Origin: Granulicella paludicola | GTDB lineage: Bacteria > Acidobacteriota > Terriglobia > Terriglobales > Acidobacteriaceae | Length of the DNA: 64,000 nucleotides | Direction of reading: 5' to 3' | Assembly: GCF_025685545.1 (NCBI RefSeq) | Contig: NZ_JAGSYC010000020.1 | Span: 272,354 to 336,353 of the forward strand | In this document: piece by piece, positions 52,124-61,085 of the stretch | How the letters are laid out: each line of letters starts with the position of its first letter | How positions within the stretch are numbered: position 1 is the stretch's first letter | Program-made: the position numbers and the translations under genes | Notes under the pieces: model-generated | What the model saw: the letters and a program-made list of their open reading frames with translations, nothing else | Databases searched by the model: none | What the model was told of the DNA's origin: nothing

Positions 52124-54090
52124 TGTGATATCTCCACGTCTAGGATGAGGTTGCCGAGCTCGTCTACTTGGAGAAAGGCATGCGGTGGAAGCACGGTGAC
52201 GGAGGTGTACTCCGCGATAAGTGCGGGTCCGGCGAAGATGTCGCCTGGATGCAGGCGGTCGCGATCGTAGACGTTTGCGGTATGCCAAGCACCTGCGAAG
52301 AAGACGCGCTGCTTGCCGCGCAAAGCCGCGCTGCCGTCGCCTGTGCGCGGAGTGGTGCGCGTGGGAATGTGGGGCTCAGAGGGAATGCGGACGCGAAGGC
52401 GAACGTTGACGATTTCGAGAGGGCGTTCCCGGTTGGCGAAGCCGTAGCGCTGTGTGTGCATGGCGTGAAAGGCTTCTGCGGCGGCTGAGGTATAGGGTAC
52501 GTTCAGTTCGTAGCCCTGGCCTGCGTAGCGGAGGTCGACGCTACGTTCGAGGAGGTGGGGCTGATGGCTGAAGTCGGTTGAGCCGAGGGCTTCGAGGGCG
52601 AGGAATTCCTCTTCGAGGGCGAGAAGCTGCGATTGGGGGAGCATGACGGTGCGCGAGTAGTCGCGGACGGAGTCGGCGAGCAGGATGCCGACGGCAGAGA
52701 GTGCTCCGGGCATGGCTGGGACCATCACGCGCGGGATGCTGAGAGCGCGGGCGACGGCGCAGGCGTGCAGCGGACCGCCGCCACCGAAAGCGACGAGGAT
52801 GAAGTCGCGCGGGTCGTGGCCACGCTCGATGGAGATGAGACGGATGGCGCGTTCCATCTGTGTTTCGACGACGCGGAGAATGCCTTCGGCGAAAAGCTCG
52901 GCGGAGGCGAGCGTTCCTTTGCGCGCTTCAAAGCAGTTTCTGACGCGGTCGATGTCGAGCGTGACCGTGCCGTTCATGAACTGCTCGCTATCGAGGCGAC
53001 CGAGGAGAAGGTTGGCATCGGTGACTGTGGGCTCTTCGCCGCGACCAAAGCAGACGGGGCCGGGAACGGCTCCAGCGGATTCGGGACCGACGCGCAGCAG
53101 GCCGCCAGCGTCGAAGCGGGCGAGAGAGCCGCCGCCAGCGCCTGCGGTGTGGATGTCGAGCATGGGGATGTTGACGGGGACGCCTGCGACGGAGCTCTCG
53201 GTGGTGAGCGAGGGGCCTCCGCTGCGTGCGTCGGCGAGGAAGACGTCGGTCGAAGTGCCGCCCATGTCGAAGCCGAGGATGCGGTCGATGCCTGCGGCCT
53301 GTGCCATGGCCCAGGCTCCCATGACGCCGCCAGCGGGGCCAGAGAGGACGGTGCGAACAGGTTCCTTGGCGGCAAGCTGCGCACCGACGATGCCGCCGGA
53401 GGATTGCATCACCTGCACGGTGCCGTTGTGCTCGGAGCGGATGGACTGTTCGAGGCCGAGAAGGTAGCCCTGCATCTTTGGAGCGAGGTACGCGTTGACA
53501 ACGAGGGTGGAGCCGCGCTCGTACTCACGGAACTCGGGGAGGATGCGATGGCCGGTGGAGACGGGCAAGCCGAGGGTGAGCAGCGCGGCCTCGACGCGAC
53601 GCTCGTTCTCGGGATTGAGGAAGGCGAAGAGGAGTGAGATGGCGATGGCTTCGGCTCCACTGCTGCGGACCTGCTCGACGAGGGTGGCGAGTTCTGCGTC
53701 GGTGGGGCTGCGAAGAATCTCGCCTTCGGAGGTGCCGCGTTCAGGGATGCCGAAGCGAAGGTCCTGCGGCACGAGGCAGACGTTGGGCTCGGAGGTCCAG
53801 GCGTAGAGCTTGGGGCGTGTCTGCCTGCCGATGGCGATGGTGTCTTCGAAGCCCTGCGTCGTGACAAAGGCGACACGCGCGCCTTTACGTTCGAGCATCG
53901 CGTTGGTGCCGACTGTTGTTCCGTGACAGAGATGTGCGCGTTCGCTGCCAGAGCTGAGTTGTGCGACGCCTTGCACGACCGCGGCGCCGGGATCGTGCGG
54001 TGTAGAGCGCAGCTTGAGCACCTTCAGTTGCCCATCGACAAGCGCTACGCAGTCGGTGAAGGTTCCTCCTGTGTCAATGGCGATGCGCAA
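52120..54090 (-). CDS. Hydantoinase A/oxoprolinase family protein
   Basis: A 656-residue A subunit, with an actin-like ATPase fold. The phosphate-binding motif is at the very N terminus (RIAIDTGGTFTDCVAL), and the second half starts with the GFDMGGTSTDVFL block. FGGGGPLHACAVARAL is the third conserved element. It is the first gene of the operon hyuA-hyuB-M1 peptidase, and divergent from the MFS transporter 111 bp away. A 5-oxoprolinase role would fit the peptidase neighbour, because N-terminal pyroglutamate arises from peptides; this is inference. Confidence 0.93.
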   Translation of the reverse strand: MRIAIDTGGTFTDCVALVDGQLKVLKLRSTPHDPGAAVVQGVAQLSSGSERAHLCHGTTVGTNAMLERKGARVAFVTTQGFEDTIAIGRQTRPKLYAWTSEPNVCLVPQDLRFGIPERGTSEGEILRSPTDAELATLVEQVRSSGAEAIAISLLFAFLNPENERRVEAALLTLGLPVSTGHRILPEFREYERGSTLVVNAYLAPKMQGYLLGLEQSIRSEHNGTVQVMQSSGGIVGAQLAAKEPVRTVLSGPAGGVMGAWAMAQAAGIDRILGFDMGGTSTDVFLADARSGGPSLTTESSVAGVPVNIPMLDIHTAGAGGGSLARFDAGGLLRVGPESAGAVPGPVCFGRGEEPTVTDANLLLGRLDSEQFMNGTVTLDIDRVRNCFEARKGTLASAELFAEGILRVVETQMERAIRLISIERGHDPRDFILVAFGGGGPLHACAVARALSIPRVMVPAMPGALSAVGILLADSVRDYSRTVMLPQSQLLALEEEFLALEALGSTDFSHQPHLLERSVDLRYAGQGYELNVPYTSAAAEAFHAMHTQRYGFANRERPLEIVNVRLRVRIPSEPHIPTRTTPRTGDGSAALRGKQRVFFAGAWHTANVYDRDRLHPGDIFAGPALIAEYTSVTVLPPHAFLQVDELGNLILDVEISQ

Positions 54091-54201
54091 ACGCTGCTCC
54101 TGAGTTGCAGATGTAAAGTGAGGCTACCTACGCAGTATGCTTGACTGTAACGCAACAATACCAGCCACGCAGGCGAGAGCTTCGCCGGATGAGGATGACC
54201 T

Positions 54202-55422
54202 TTGCAGATAACTCAAGGCTGGCTGAAAGCGGCATCGGCGACGCAACGGCGTGCGCTGGCGGCGGCTTCGCTGGGATGGATGCTCGACAGTATGGATGTG
54301 ATGATCTATGCGATGATCCTACCCGCGGTGCAGAAGGAGATGCATCTGACCTCCGCGATGAGCGGGGCGATGATGTCGGCCACGTTGATTGCGGCGGCGA
54401 TTGGTGGCATCTTCTTCGGCTGGTTTGCCGATCGCATGGGCCGAACTCGCGCGTTGAATGGCAGCATGCTGCTGTACTCCATTGCTACGATGATGTGTGG
54501 CTTTACGCACACGGCGATGGCGCTGGCTGCTTGCCGTGTATTGCTGGGGCTCGGCATGGGTGGCGAATGGGCTGCTGGTGCGGCTCTGGTGGCGGAGACG
54601 TTTCCGGCAGAGGCGCGAGGGAAGGCGCTGGCGTTTGTGCAGAGCTTCTGGGCCATTGGCTATGCGCTGGGGGCTGCGATTACGGCGGTGCTGCTGCCGC
54701 ATTATGGATGGCGGGCGGTGTTCTTTGCGGGGATCATTCCGGCGTTTTTGACGCTGTGGGTTCGGCACAGCGTGCAGGAGCCTGCGTCGTTCGAGCGCGA
54801 CCGTGTGGCGCGGCCGGCGGTGATGCAGTTGTTTCGCGGACCGCTGGCACATGGGACGCTGGTGTGCGCCACGATGAACGCGGCTGCACTGTTTGCATGG
54901 TGGGGATTGTTTACGTGGACGCCGCGGTTCCTGTCGCTCCCGGTGGCTGCGGGCGGACATGGGCTGAGCATCGTGAACACGTCGGGGTGGACGATTGTGA
55001 TGCAGCTGGGGACGTTTCTGGGCTACATCAGTTTTGGATACATCGCGGCGCGGTTCGGGCAGAAGCGGACCTACATCGTGTTCCTGCTAATCGCGGCGGC
55101 TTCGGTGCCGGTGTTCGCTTCGGTCGCGAATCCTTATCTGCTGCTGATTGTCGGGCCGATTGTGGGGTTCTTTGGGACGGGATATTTCTCAGGCTTCGCG
55201 GTGATTGCGAGCGAGCTGTTTCCGACGCAGCTACGGGCTTCGGCGATGGGGTTTGTCTATAACGTGGGGCGGATTGCTAGCGCGGCTGCGCCGTATCTGA
55301 TCGGGTTGATTTCAGAGAAGCATGGACTGGGAGCGGCGCTCACGCTGACGTCTGTGGCGTTTTTGTTGGCGGCGCTGATCGCGACGAGACTACGATCAGC
55401 GCCGCGGCTTGCTACTTCGTGA
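54202..55422 (+). CDS. MFS transporter (AAHS/sugar-acid type)
   Basis: A 406-residue 12-helix transporter of the major facilitator superfamily. The TTG at 54202 is the only possible start near the N terminus (in-frame stops at 54190 and 54196) and has GAGGA at 54191-54195. Motif A between helices 2 and 3 is GWFADRMGRTRAL, and helix 4-5 has RVLLGLGMGGEWAAGAALVAETFP, as in aromatic-acid and metabolite:H+ symporters. Divergent from hyuA, so it may import the substrate of the oxoprolinase/hydantoinase. Its 3' end overlaps the GH27 gene by 11 bp. Confidence 0.9.
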   Translation: MQITQGWLKAASATQRRALAAASLGWMLDSMDVMIYAMILPAVQKEMHLTSAMSGAMMSATLIAAAIGGIFFGWFADRMGRTRALNGSMLLYSIATMMCGFTHTAMALAACRVLLGLGMGGEWAAGAALVAETFPAEARGKALAFVQSFWAIGYALGAAITAVLLPHYGWRAVFFAGIIPAFLTLWVRHSVQEPASFERDRVARPAVMQLFRGPLAHGTLVCATMNAAALFAWWGLFTWTPRFLSLPVAAGGHGLSIVNTSGWTIVMQLGTFLGYISFGYIAARFGQKRTYIVFLLIAAASVPVFASVANPYLLLIVGPIVGFFGTGYFSGFAVIASELFPTQLRASAMGFVYNVGRIASAAAPYLIGLISEKHGLGAALTLTSVAFLLAALIATRLRSAPRLATS

Positions 55423-56593
55423 GGTGCAGCAGAAGGGATGAGTGGCGCTTTAGCGTGAAGTGGTAGTCGTCCTTGATGGGGCCGAGGTCCTTGTTGCCCC
55501 AAATGTCGTGGGCCTTCCAGCCGCTGCCGACGCCCGCTTCCTTCAGGTGCAGATGGACGCCGCGGAGCGAGGTCTCGCTTTCGCCGAAGTTGATGACGTC
55601 GATGGCGCGGCTGCCGTCAGCAAGTGGACGCGCCCAGATTTCCACGGGACCCTCAGCGTAGATGCGTTCCGCCTGCTTGCCGAGCGGGTCCTGGTCGATG
55701 GCGATGACTTCCTTGTTGGTGAGGACCGCCGTCACCTCGGGCGTCAATTCGCTGAGGTTGTTGCCAGCCAACAGAGGCGAGGCGAGCATCGCCCACATAC
55801 CCATGTGAGTGCGGTTTTCGTCCAGGTTGAGCTTGCCGTTGCCGACCTCGAGCATGTCGGGGTCGTTCCAATGTCCGGGGGCTGCGTACTTGCCGAGGCC
55901 TGCCTGCTCTCGGCCGATGTAGGCCATGCGATCGAAGCTGGGGTTGATATCGCCGGTTGTGCGCCAGAGGTTGGCGCCGACTTCCGGTCCCCATTGCCAG
56001 ACCTCGTCCCAGCCGTACTGGCAGAGTGAGTAGATCATGGGACGACCGGTCTTGAGGATCGCCTGATGCATTTTCTCGTAGGCGGCGCGCATCATGGCGT
56101 ACTGCTTCGGGATGTCGTCAGGAGCTTCCTTGTTCTGGATTTCGCGGAAGCCGCAGAGGTCGTACTTTAGATAGTCGATGCCCCAGGAGGCGTAGAGATC
56201 GGCGTCCTGTTGTTCGTGACCGTAGCTGCCTTCGAAGTGGGCGCAGGTGAAGGGGCCGGGTGAGCTGTAGATGCCGAGCTTTAGGCCCTTCGAGTGGACG
56301 TAGTCGGCGAGGGCCTTCATATCGGGGAACTTGTCGTTGGTGTGCAGGACGCCGTTGGCGTCGCGCTTACCTTCCCAGGTGTCGTCGATGTTGACGTAGA
56401 CGTAGCCTGCGTCTTTCATGCCGGAGGAGACGAGGAGATCGGCGGCCTGGCGGATGTCCTTGTCGGTGACCTTGCCGGCGAACCAGTTCCAGGAGTTCCA
56501 GCCCATCGGCGGCGTGGCGGCGAGCTTCGGTTGCTGCGCGGCCAAAGGGGAGGCGAGAGTCAGGGCGATGAGGAGAGTCGAGAGGGATCGCAT
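55412..56593 (-). CDS. Secreted GH27 alpha-galactosidase
   Basis: A 393-residue glycosidase removing terminal alpha-galactose (or alpha-N-acetylgalactosamine/beta-arabinopyranose). A signal peptide (MRSLSTLLIALTLASPLAAQ) leads into the family block PPMGWNSWNWF. The nucleophile Asp lies in IDYLKYDLCG; NIDDTWEG, PGHWNDPDMLEVGNG and MWAMLASPLLAGNN are further GH27 signatures. The C terminus is a beta sandwich. The start codon at 56593 has no Shine-Dalgarno, and a TATAGT box ends 8 bases before it, so the messenger may be leaderless. A LacI-type operator overlaps the promoter. Confidence 0.94.
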   Translation of the reverse strand: MRSLSTLLIALTLASPLAAQQPKLAATPPMGWNSWNWFAGKVTDKDIRQAADLLVSSGMKDAGYVYVNIDDTWEGKRDANGVLHTNDKFPDMKALADYVHSKGLKLGIYSSPGPFTCAHFEGSYGHEQQDADLYASWGIDYLKYDLCGFREIQNKEAPDDIPKQYAMMRAAYEKMHQAILKTGRPMIYSLCQYGWDEVWQWGPEVGANLWRTTGDINPSFDRMAYIGREQAGLGKYAAPGHWNDPDMLEVGNGKLNLDENRTHMGMWAMLASPLLAGNNLSELTPEVTAVLTNKEVIAIDQDPLGKQAERIYAEGPVEIWARPLADGSRAIDVINFGESETSLRGVHLHLKEAGVGSGWKAHDIWGNKDLGPIKDDYHFTLKRHSSLLLHLTK

Positions 56594-56601
56594 GGGCAAC
56601 C

Positions 56602-56607
56602 ACTATA
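56602..56607 (-). promoter_or_regulatory. Putative -10 box of the GH27 gene (leaderless transcript)
   Basis: TATAGT on the minus strand, 8 bases before the ATG at 56593. No good -35 is seen. With a transcription start about 7 bases after the box, the message would start almost at the ATG, matching the absence of a ribosome site. Confidence 0.4.
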
Positions 56608-56610
56608 GTA

Positions 56611-56624
56611 TGCAAACGCTTGCA
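56611..56624. promoter_or_regulatory. LacI-type operator upstream of GH27 gene
   Basis: tgcaaacgcttgca is a 14-bp near-perfect palindrome (one mismatched pair) with central CG, the classical LacI/GalR-family form. It lies immediately upstream of the putative -10 box, where bound repressor would block RNA polymerase. The regulator could be one of the three LacI proteins in the window or another. Confidence 0.7.
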
Positions 56625-56635
56625 TTGGGTAGGGG

Positions 56636-56857
56636 TACCCCCTCTCCCCCCATACTTTAAGTCCTAAAGTCTTGATTCGAAGGGAGGTAGGTCTGGCCTT
56701 GGGTTGTACAAGTCCGAATCACTATTCAGGTTCTTTCTCGGAGGCCTATCTGAAGGATATCAAGTTGAGAGTAGTAAACATCCAATTTTCTTTCGAGTGA
56801 AAACGGCAGTGTTTATGAGGGTTTGTGGCGGTGGGGAGGGTCGGGGGGCTTGACAGG
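56636..56857. repeat. Long dispersed intergenic element, copy 2
   Basis: A ~222-bp stretch beginning taccccctctccccccatacttt...aaagtcttgattcga and ending ggggggcttgaca, matching the ends and size of the element at 32018-32252. The middle is AT-richer and diverged. It contains no gene and lies upstream of GH27. Confidence 0.6.
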
Positions 56858-56906
56858 GTTTCAAAGGCGGTAGAGGAGAGAGAAGACGAGGTGGTGCGGG
56901 CGAAAA

Positions 56907-57079
56907 GCAGATTTCCTTCGGGAATGACAAACAAGAGCGAGATGCAGATTCCCTTCGGGAATGACAAACAAGTGCGAGACGCAGATTGCCTTTGGGAATG
57001 ACAAACAAGTGCGAGACGCAGATTCCCTTCGGGAATGACAAACGAGGGCGAGACGCAGATTGCCTTCGGGAATGACAGG
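56907..57079. repeat. Five-copy 37-bp tandem array of the hairpin repeat
   Basis: gcagatt begins at 56907, 56944, 56981, 57018 and 57055, an exact 37-bp period. Each unit contains gcagattcccttcgggaatgacaaac plus a linker like aagtgcgagac; the last unit is cut at tgacagg. The tccc-ttc-ggga core forms a small hairpin. It sits just beyond the 3' end of the GH92 gene (stop at 57086), upstream of GH27. There are no unique spacers, so it is not a CRISPR array. Confidence 0.9.
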
Positions 57080-57085
57080 GAAGAG

Positions 57086-59350
57086 TCAGTGGGATGGCCA
57101 GGATTTGTTGGGGGTGGCGGACATTTTGAAGATGAGGGTGCCGCCGGAGGTGAGCTGGTCCTGGGTGAGGTAGTAGGTGGTAAGGGGTTTGCCGTTCAGG
57201 GTGGCGGACTGGATGTAGGTGAGGCCTGAGCTTGCGCCCCTGGCTTCGATACGCAGGTGTTTGCCGCTGGGAAGGTTGAGGGTGGCGCTGTCGACGAGGG
57301 GAGTGCCGATCTCGTAGTTTGGGGTGCCGGGAGTGACGGGGTAGAAGCCTAGCGCGCTGAAGATGTACCAGGCGGAGATCTGGCCGCAGTCGTCGTTGCC
57401 TGCGATGCCGTCGGGGGTGTTCTTGTAGACAGAGTCGGCTACGTTGCGGACGCGGAGCTGTGTCTTCCAGGCGGCGTCGGCGTGGTCGTAAAGGTAGGCG
57501 ATGTGGTGGCTGGGTTCGTTGCCGTGGTCGTAGAATTTCCCATCGAAGAGCTCGTCGAGTTTGACGATGAAGGGCTGTTTGCCGCCGAGCAGGTCGATGA
57601 GGCCGGGGATGTCTTGCAGCACGAAGAAGGTGTACTGAATGGGCAGGGCCTCGGTGACGTAGGTGGCTGGCTTGAGCGGCTCGAAGGGAGTGACCCAGGT
57701 GCCATCGGCGTGGCGGCCGCGAGCAAAGCCGACGCTGGGGTCGATCACGTTGCGGTAGTTCTGGGCGCGCTTAGCGAAGAGGGCTTCGTCGTCGACTTTA
57801 TGCAGGGCCTTGGCGATGGTGCCGACGAGGGCGTCGTCGTAGGCGTATTCGAGGGTTCGGGAGACCTGTTCGTTCTTGTGGAAGGCGTCGGGGATGGTGT
57901 CTTCCAGGGGGATGTAGCCGTACTTGAGATAGGACTCGAGGCCGCGGCGACCGCGTCCGTCCAGGTAGAGGTCGTGGGTAGCGGGCGAGGCTGTGGCGTT
58001 GTGACGCATGAGGCGATAAGCGTCGTCGAGGTCGAAGTCGCGGATGCCTTTGGCCCAGGCGTCGACGATGACGGCGTCGGCGTGGTCGCCGATCATCTCC
58101 GAGGTGTAGTTGGACCATGCCGGATAGATGGGAAGGAAGCCGCCTGCATCGCCCTTGGCGATGAGGGAGCGGACCATGTCACGCTCGCGGGTGGGTTCGA
58201 TGAGGGTGAAGAGGGGGTGGACGGCGCGGAATGTGTCCCAGAGGGAGTAGTCGTCGTAGTAGACGTAATCCTTCGCGTTGGAGACGGCGGGGCGCTGTGT
58301 TGCGTCGGGACCACCGGAGGCGAAGGTGGGGTAGGTGCCGCTGACGTCGGAGAGCACGCGGGGTAGCTGCATGGCGTGGTACATGGCGGTGTAGAAGATG
58401 TGCTTCTGGGTGTCGGGGGCGTCGATCTGGATGGCGTTGAGGGCTTTATCCCAGGCGGAGCGGGTCTGGGAGACGACGCGGTCGAAGTCCCAGCCAGGGA
58501 TCTCGGAGGCGAGGTTATGGCGGGCTTCGTCGAGGTTGGTGAAGGAGTTGCCTACGCGGGCGGTGACAGTGTCGCCGGGTTTGAGGTCGAAGGCGATGTA
58601 GGCGCCGGGAAGACCGTCGGCTGTGCCGCTTTGATCCGTGGAGCCGGGGTGAGCGGTCTTGCCTGCCCAGGTGCCGCCGATGCGGAAGGGGTGGTCGAAG
58701 CGGAGGGTGAAGTTGCCGCTGAAGCCTCCTGGCCGGCCGCTGCCGGCGTAGATGCGGCGGACTGGGGTGACGACGGTGATCTCCTGCGCGGCGAGGTCGA
58801 TGTGCAGGGTGCCTTCGTTGTGGGGGGCGTTGGATTCGATGAGCAGGAGGGATTGGCCGGGCTTATTGAAGCGGAAGCGGAGGATGCCGGAGCGGGTGGT
58901 GCCGGTGAGGTCGGCGTCGATGCCGTAGTCGGCGAGGGTGACGGAGTAGTGGAAGGGGGTAGCGTGCTCGGAGGCGCGGTCGAAGGCGGAGGCGCGCGCG
59001 TCGGGGGTGAGCTTGAGGGTCGGGTCAGCTCCGGCGGGGAGGCTGATAGGCATGACGGTCATGCTGCCGTAGTCCTGGGTGCAGGAGCCGGAGAGGAAGT
59101 GGCTGGCGCGGAAGCCCTGGAGGCGGGTTTCGGCGAAGTAGTAGGGCGGGACGCACTTGATGTTGCCGGCGCGGGTTTGGGGGGTCCACTGCGTCATGGC
59201 GAAGGGGGGCGCGGTGGAGGGGAAGGTCTGGCCTTCGTTGGCGGTGCCAATGTACTCGTTGACGAAGTCGACCGGCTTTTTGGGGGCTTGCTGGGCGGGC
59301 GAAGGCGAGACGACGAGAGTGGTGAGGCACAGCAGCAAAAGAGTACGCAT
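57086..59350 (-). CDS. Secreted GH92 alpha-mannosidase
   Basis: A 754-residue exo-alpha-mannosidase (calcium-dependent, inverting). The ATG at 59350 begins a signal peptide (RTLLLLCLTTLVVSPSPAQQ); longer in-frame starts would destroy it. GH92 signatures: VNEYIGTANEGQTFPSTAPPF is near the N terminus, HLLSGSCTQ-like FLSGSCTQDYG follows, and IAGNDDCGQISAWYIF is the family's catalytic-site block. The N-terminal beta-sandwich domain occupies about residues 25-260, with an alpha/alpha barrel after it. It would trim mannose from N- or O-glycans or yeast mannan. The gene is flanked by GH27 and a divergent membrane regulator. Confidence 0.95.
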   Translation of the reverse strand: MRTLLLLCLTTLVVSPSPAQQAPKKPVDFVNEYIGTANEGQTFPSTAPPFAMTQWTPQTRAGNIKCVPPYYFAETRLQGFRASHFLSGSCTQDYGSMTVMPISLPAGADPTLKLTPDARASAFDRASEHATPFHYSVTLADYGIDADLTGTTRSGILRFRFNKPGQSLLLIESNAPHNEGTLHIDLAAQEITVVTPVRRIYAGSGRPGGFSGNFTLRFDHPFRIGGTWAGKTAHPGSTDQSGTADGLPGAYIAFDLKPGDTVTARVGNSFTNLDEARHNLASEIPGWDFDRVVSQTRSAWDKALNAIQIDAPDTQKHIFYTAMYHAMQLPRVLSDVSGTYPTFASGGPDATQRPAVSNAKDYVYYDDYSLWDTFRAVHPLFTLIEPTRERDMVRSLIAKGDAGGFLPIYPAWSNYTSEMIGDHADAVIVDAWAKGIRDFDLDDAYRLMRHNATASPATHDLYLDGRGRRGLESYLKYGYIPLEDTIPDAFHKNEQVSRTLEYAYDDALVGTIAKALHKVDDEALFAKRAQNYRNVIDPSVGFARGRHADGTWVTPFEPLKPATYVTEALPIQYTFFVLQDIPGLIDLLGGKQPFIVKLDELFDGKFYDHGNEPSHHIAYLYDHADAAWKTQLRVRNVADSVYKNTPDGIAGNDDCGQISAWYIFSALGFYPVTPGTPNYEIGTPLVDSATLNLPSGKHLRIEARGASSGLTYIQSATLNGKPLTTYYLTQDQLTSGGTLIFKMSATPNKSWPSH

Positions 59351-59514
59351 AAGAGAGAAGAAGTGTGGGGGAGCGAGTGGAGGACTCGCAAGTGATTTCG
59401 CTGTAAGGGGACGAGGTCTTACGGTTAGGGTTCGAGTAAGGAGTGAAATCTGCTGGAAATAGGCTGAATGGTAAGCTGAGAGACGTTCGAAAGGTGTGAG
59501 GGTATCGGCACCCA

Positions 59515-59539
59515 TGCCTGACAATGAGAGTGTCAGGCA
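59515..59539. other. 9-bp hairpin in the divergent region
   Basis: tgcctgaca (59515-59523) and tgtcaggca (59531-59539) form a perfect stem with a 7-base loop. No T-run. It lies between the divergent GH92 and regulator genes and could be an operator, or an RNA hairpin in one leader. Confidence 0.45.
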
Positions 59540-59585
59540 CGGGGCATCCAGGAAAGTTCTGAAAAAGTCTGTTTGGGTTTAAACA

Positions 59586-59660
59586 TTCGTACCCTCCGGG
59601 GCTAAAGCCCACGATTTTACAGGGCTTTCACCGTACGGGCTGAAGCCCGTACCCTTCAAA
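59586..59660. repeat. GGGCT(A/G)AAGCCC hairpin repeat pair
   Basis: A ggggctaaagccc inverted repeat (59598-59610) and a longer gtacgggctgaagcccgtac one (59633-59652), both flanked by cgtaccct. A short relative is at 33502. The remainder of the 372-bp gap (59351-59722) holds only the hairpin at 59515 and no gene I can support. Confidence 0.6.
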
Positions 59661-59722
59661 GCGGACTTAATCAGAAGCTCCCCAGATGTTCGGCGAGCTT
59701 CGAAAGGACTACGAGGCGTTTT

Positions 59723-61060
59723 ATGGCGGTGCGTGAACCAGGTGTGCGGGAGAAGGGGGTGCTCGACGCCGAGGCATGCTGGGAGGTGTTGCAGCGGGTG
59801 GTGGGAAGCCCACAGCTGCGGCGCGCGGCTCGGATGCGGGAGTTTTTGCAGTTTGTGGGACAGCGCACGTTGAAGGACGGCGTGGAGCAGGTGCAGGAGC
59901 AGGAGATCGGCTCCGAAGTGTTCGGGCGCATGGTGGGGTATGACACGAGCGTGGACAATATTGTCCGTGTGAATGCGACGGACCTGCGCAAGCGGATTGA
60001 GGACTACTTCACGAACGACGGCGCGGACGAGCCGCTGGTGTTCGAAATTCCGCGCGGAAGCTACATGCCGGTGTTTCGGTATCGGCATCCGCAGGTGGAA
60101 GAGGCAGTGGCTGCTGCCCCGGTGGTGGGTGCTGCGACCGAGGTGACGGTTGTCCCGGCGAGCCCGGCTATTGCCACCAGCGGATGGATGCGATGGGCGT
60201 GGGGAGCGACTGCGGTGGTGGTTGCCGCGCTGGCGATTGGCTGTGCGGTGCTGTGGGTGGAGAACCAGGAGTTGCAGAAGCCACATTATGCTTCGCGGGA
60301 TACGCCGGCGCTGGCTTCGTTCTGGGGAGCGTTCCTGGGCACGAAGATCAATACCGATGTGATCCTTGCAGATACGTCGTTTTCTCTGGTGGAAGATATT
60401 ACGCAGCAGCCGATTGCGCTGGATGCCTATCTGGATCACAGCTATATGAGTCAGATTCAATCGACCGCGCTGAGTGCGGACAGGCGGGCGGACCTGCAGA
60501 TTATTGCGAACCGGACCTCGGGCAGCCTGGGGGACTTTCGGGTGGCGCAGCGGGTGATTGCGCTGGATCCGACGGCGAAGAATCTGCATGTGTACTATGC
60601 GCGGGACTACACGCCGCCGCTGCTGAAGCAGGACAACCTGATCCTGATTGGGGGGCCGAAGTCGAACCCGTGGCAGGGACTGCTGAAGGACCAGCAGAAC
60701 TTTACGATCGGTGTGAACCTGGAGAAGAACTTCTCGTATGTGATCAACCGCGCTCCGGCGAAGGGTGAGCAGGCGACGTACGTGGTGCCTTCCAATTCGA
60801 CGGCGACGGTGGGTTACAGCGTGATCACGTTTCTGCCAAACCCGGACCATACGGGCAAGGCGCTGAGCATCGCCGGGGTGGATGGGCAGGCGACGGATGC
60901 GGCTGGGGAGTGGCTGACTTCGGAGGAGGCGTTGGCTAATTTAAAGAAGCTGTTGAAGGTTGATACGCTGCCGTATTTTGAGGTGGTGCTGAGGACGACG
61001 CATTTGAACAGCACGCCGATGAGCGCTGAGGTGGTGGCGTATCGGGTGTATCAGAGGTAG
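59723..61060 (+). CDS. Membrane-anchored protein with regulator-like N-terminal domain
   Basis: A 445-residue protein. Residues ~15-118 resemble the N-terminal domain found in many adenylate-cyclase-like/ToxR-like regulators of soil bacteria (RRAARMREFLQFVGQRTL, QEIGSEVFGR, VDNIVRVNATDLRKRIEDYF). A single transmembrane helix lies near residues 156-178, followed by a periplasmic domain of ~260 residues without a recognised family. This layout suggests a one-component sensor passing a periplasmic signal to a cytoplasmic DNA-binding domain. It stands between GH92 (divergent) and GH115 (convergent), so glycan-utilisation genes are possible targets. Direct DNA binding is inference. Confidence 0.75.
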   Translation: MAVREPGVREKGVLDAEACWEVLQRVVGSPQLRRAARMREFLQFVGQRTLKDGVEQVQEQEIGSEVFGRMVGYDTSVDNIVRVNATDLRKRIEDYFTNDGADEPLVFEIPRGSYMPVFRYRHPQVEEAVAAAPVVGAATEVTVVPASPAIATSGWMRWAWGATAVVVAALAIGCAVLWVENQELQKPHYASRDTPALASFWGAFLGTKINTDVILADTSFSLVEDITQQPIALDAYLDHSYMSQIQSTALSADRRADLQIIANRTSGSLGDFRVAQRVIALDPTAKNLHVYYARDYTPPLLKQDNLILIGGPKSNPWQGLLKDQQNFTIGVNLEKNFSYVINRAPAKGEQATYVVPSNSTATVGYSVITFLPNPDHTGKALSIAGVDGQATDAAGEWLTSEEALANLKKLLKVDTLPYFEVVLRTTHLNSTPMSAEVVAYRVYQR

Positions 61061-61085
61061 GGAGTTGGGAGTGGGAAGTGGTTTT

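Noticed and set aside
52124..52288. N-terminal extension of the hydantoinase B protein
   Set aside because: The extra ~55 Arg-rich residues lie inside hyuA; the family N terminus begins at the ATG at 52123.
56907..57079. CRISPR array
   Set aside because: The 37-bp units follow one another without unique spacers and no cas gene is present; it is a tandem repeat.
59351..59524. N-terminal extension of the GH92 protein
   Set aside because: It would put 58 residues before an evident signal peptide; the ATG at 59350 is the natural start.
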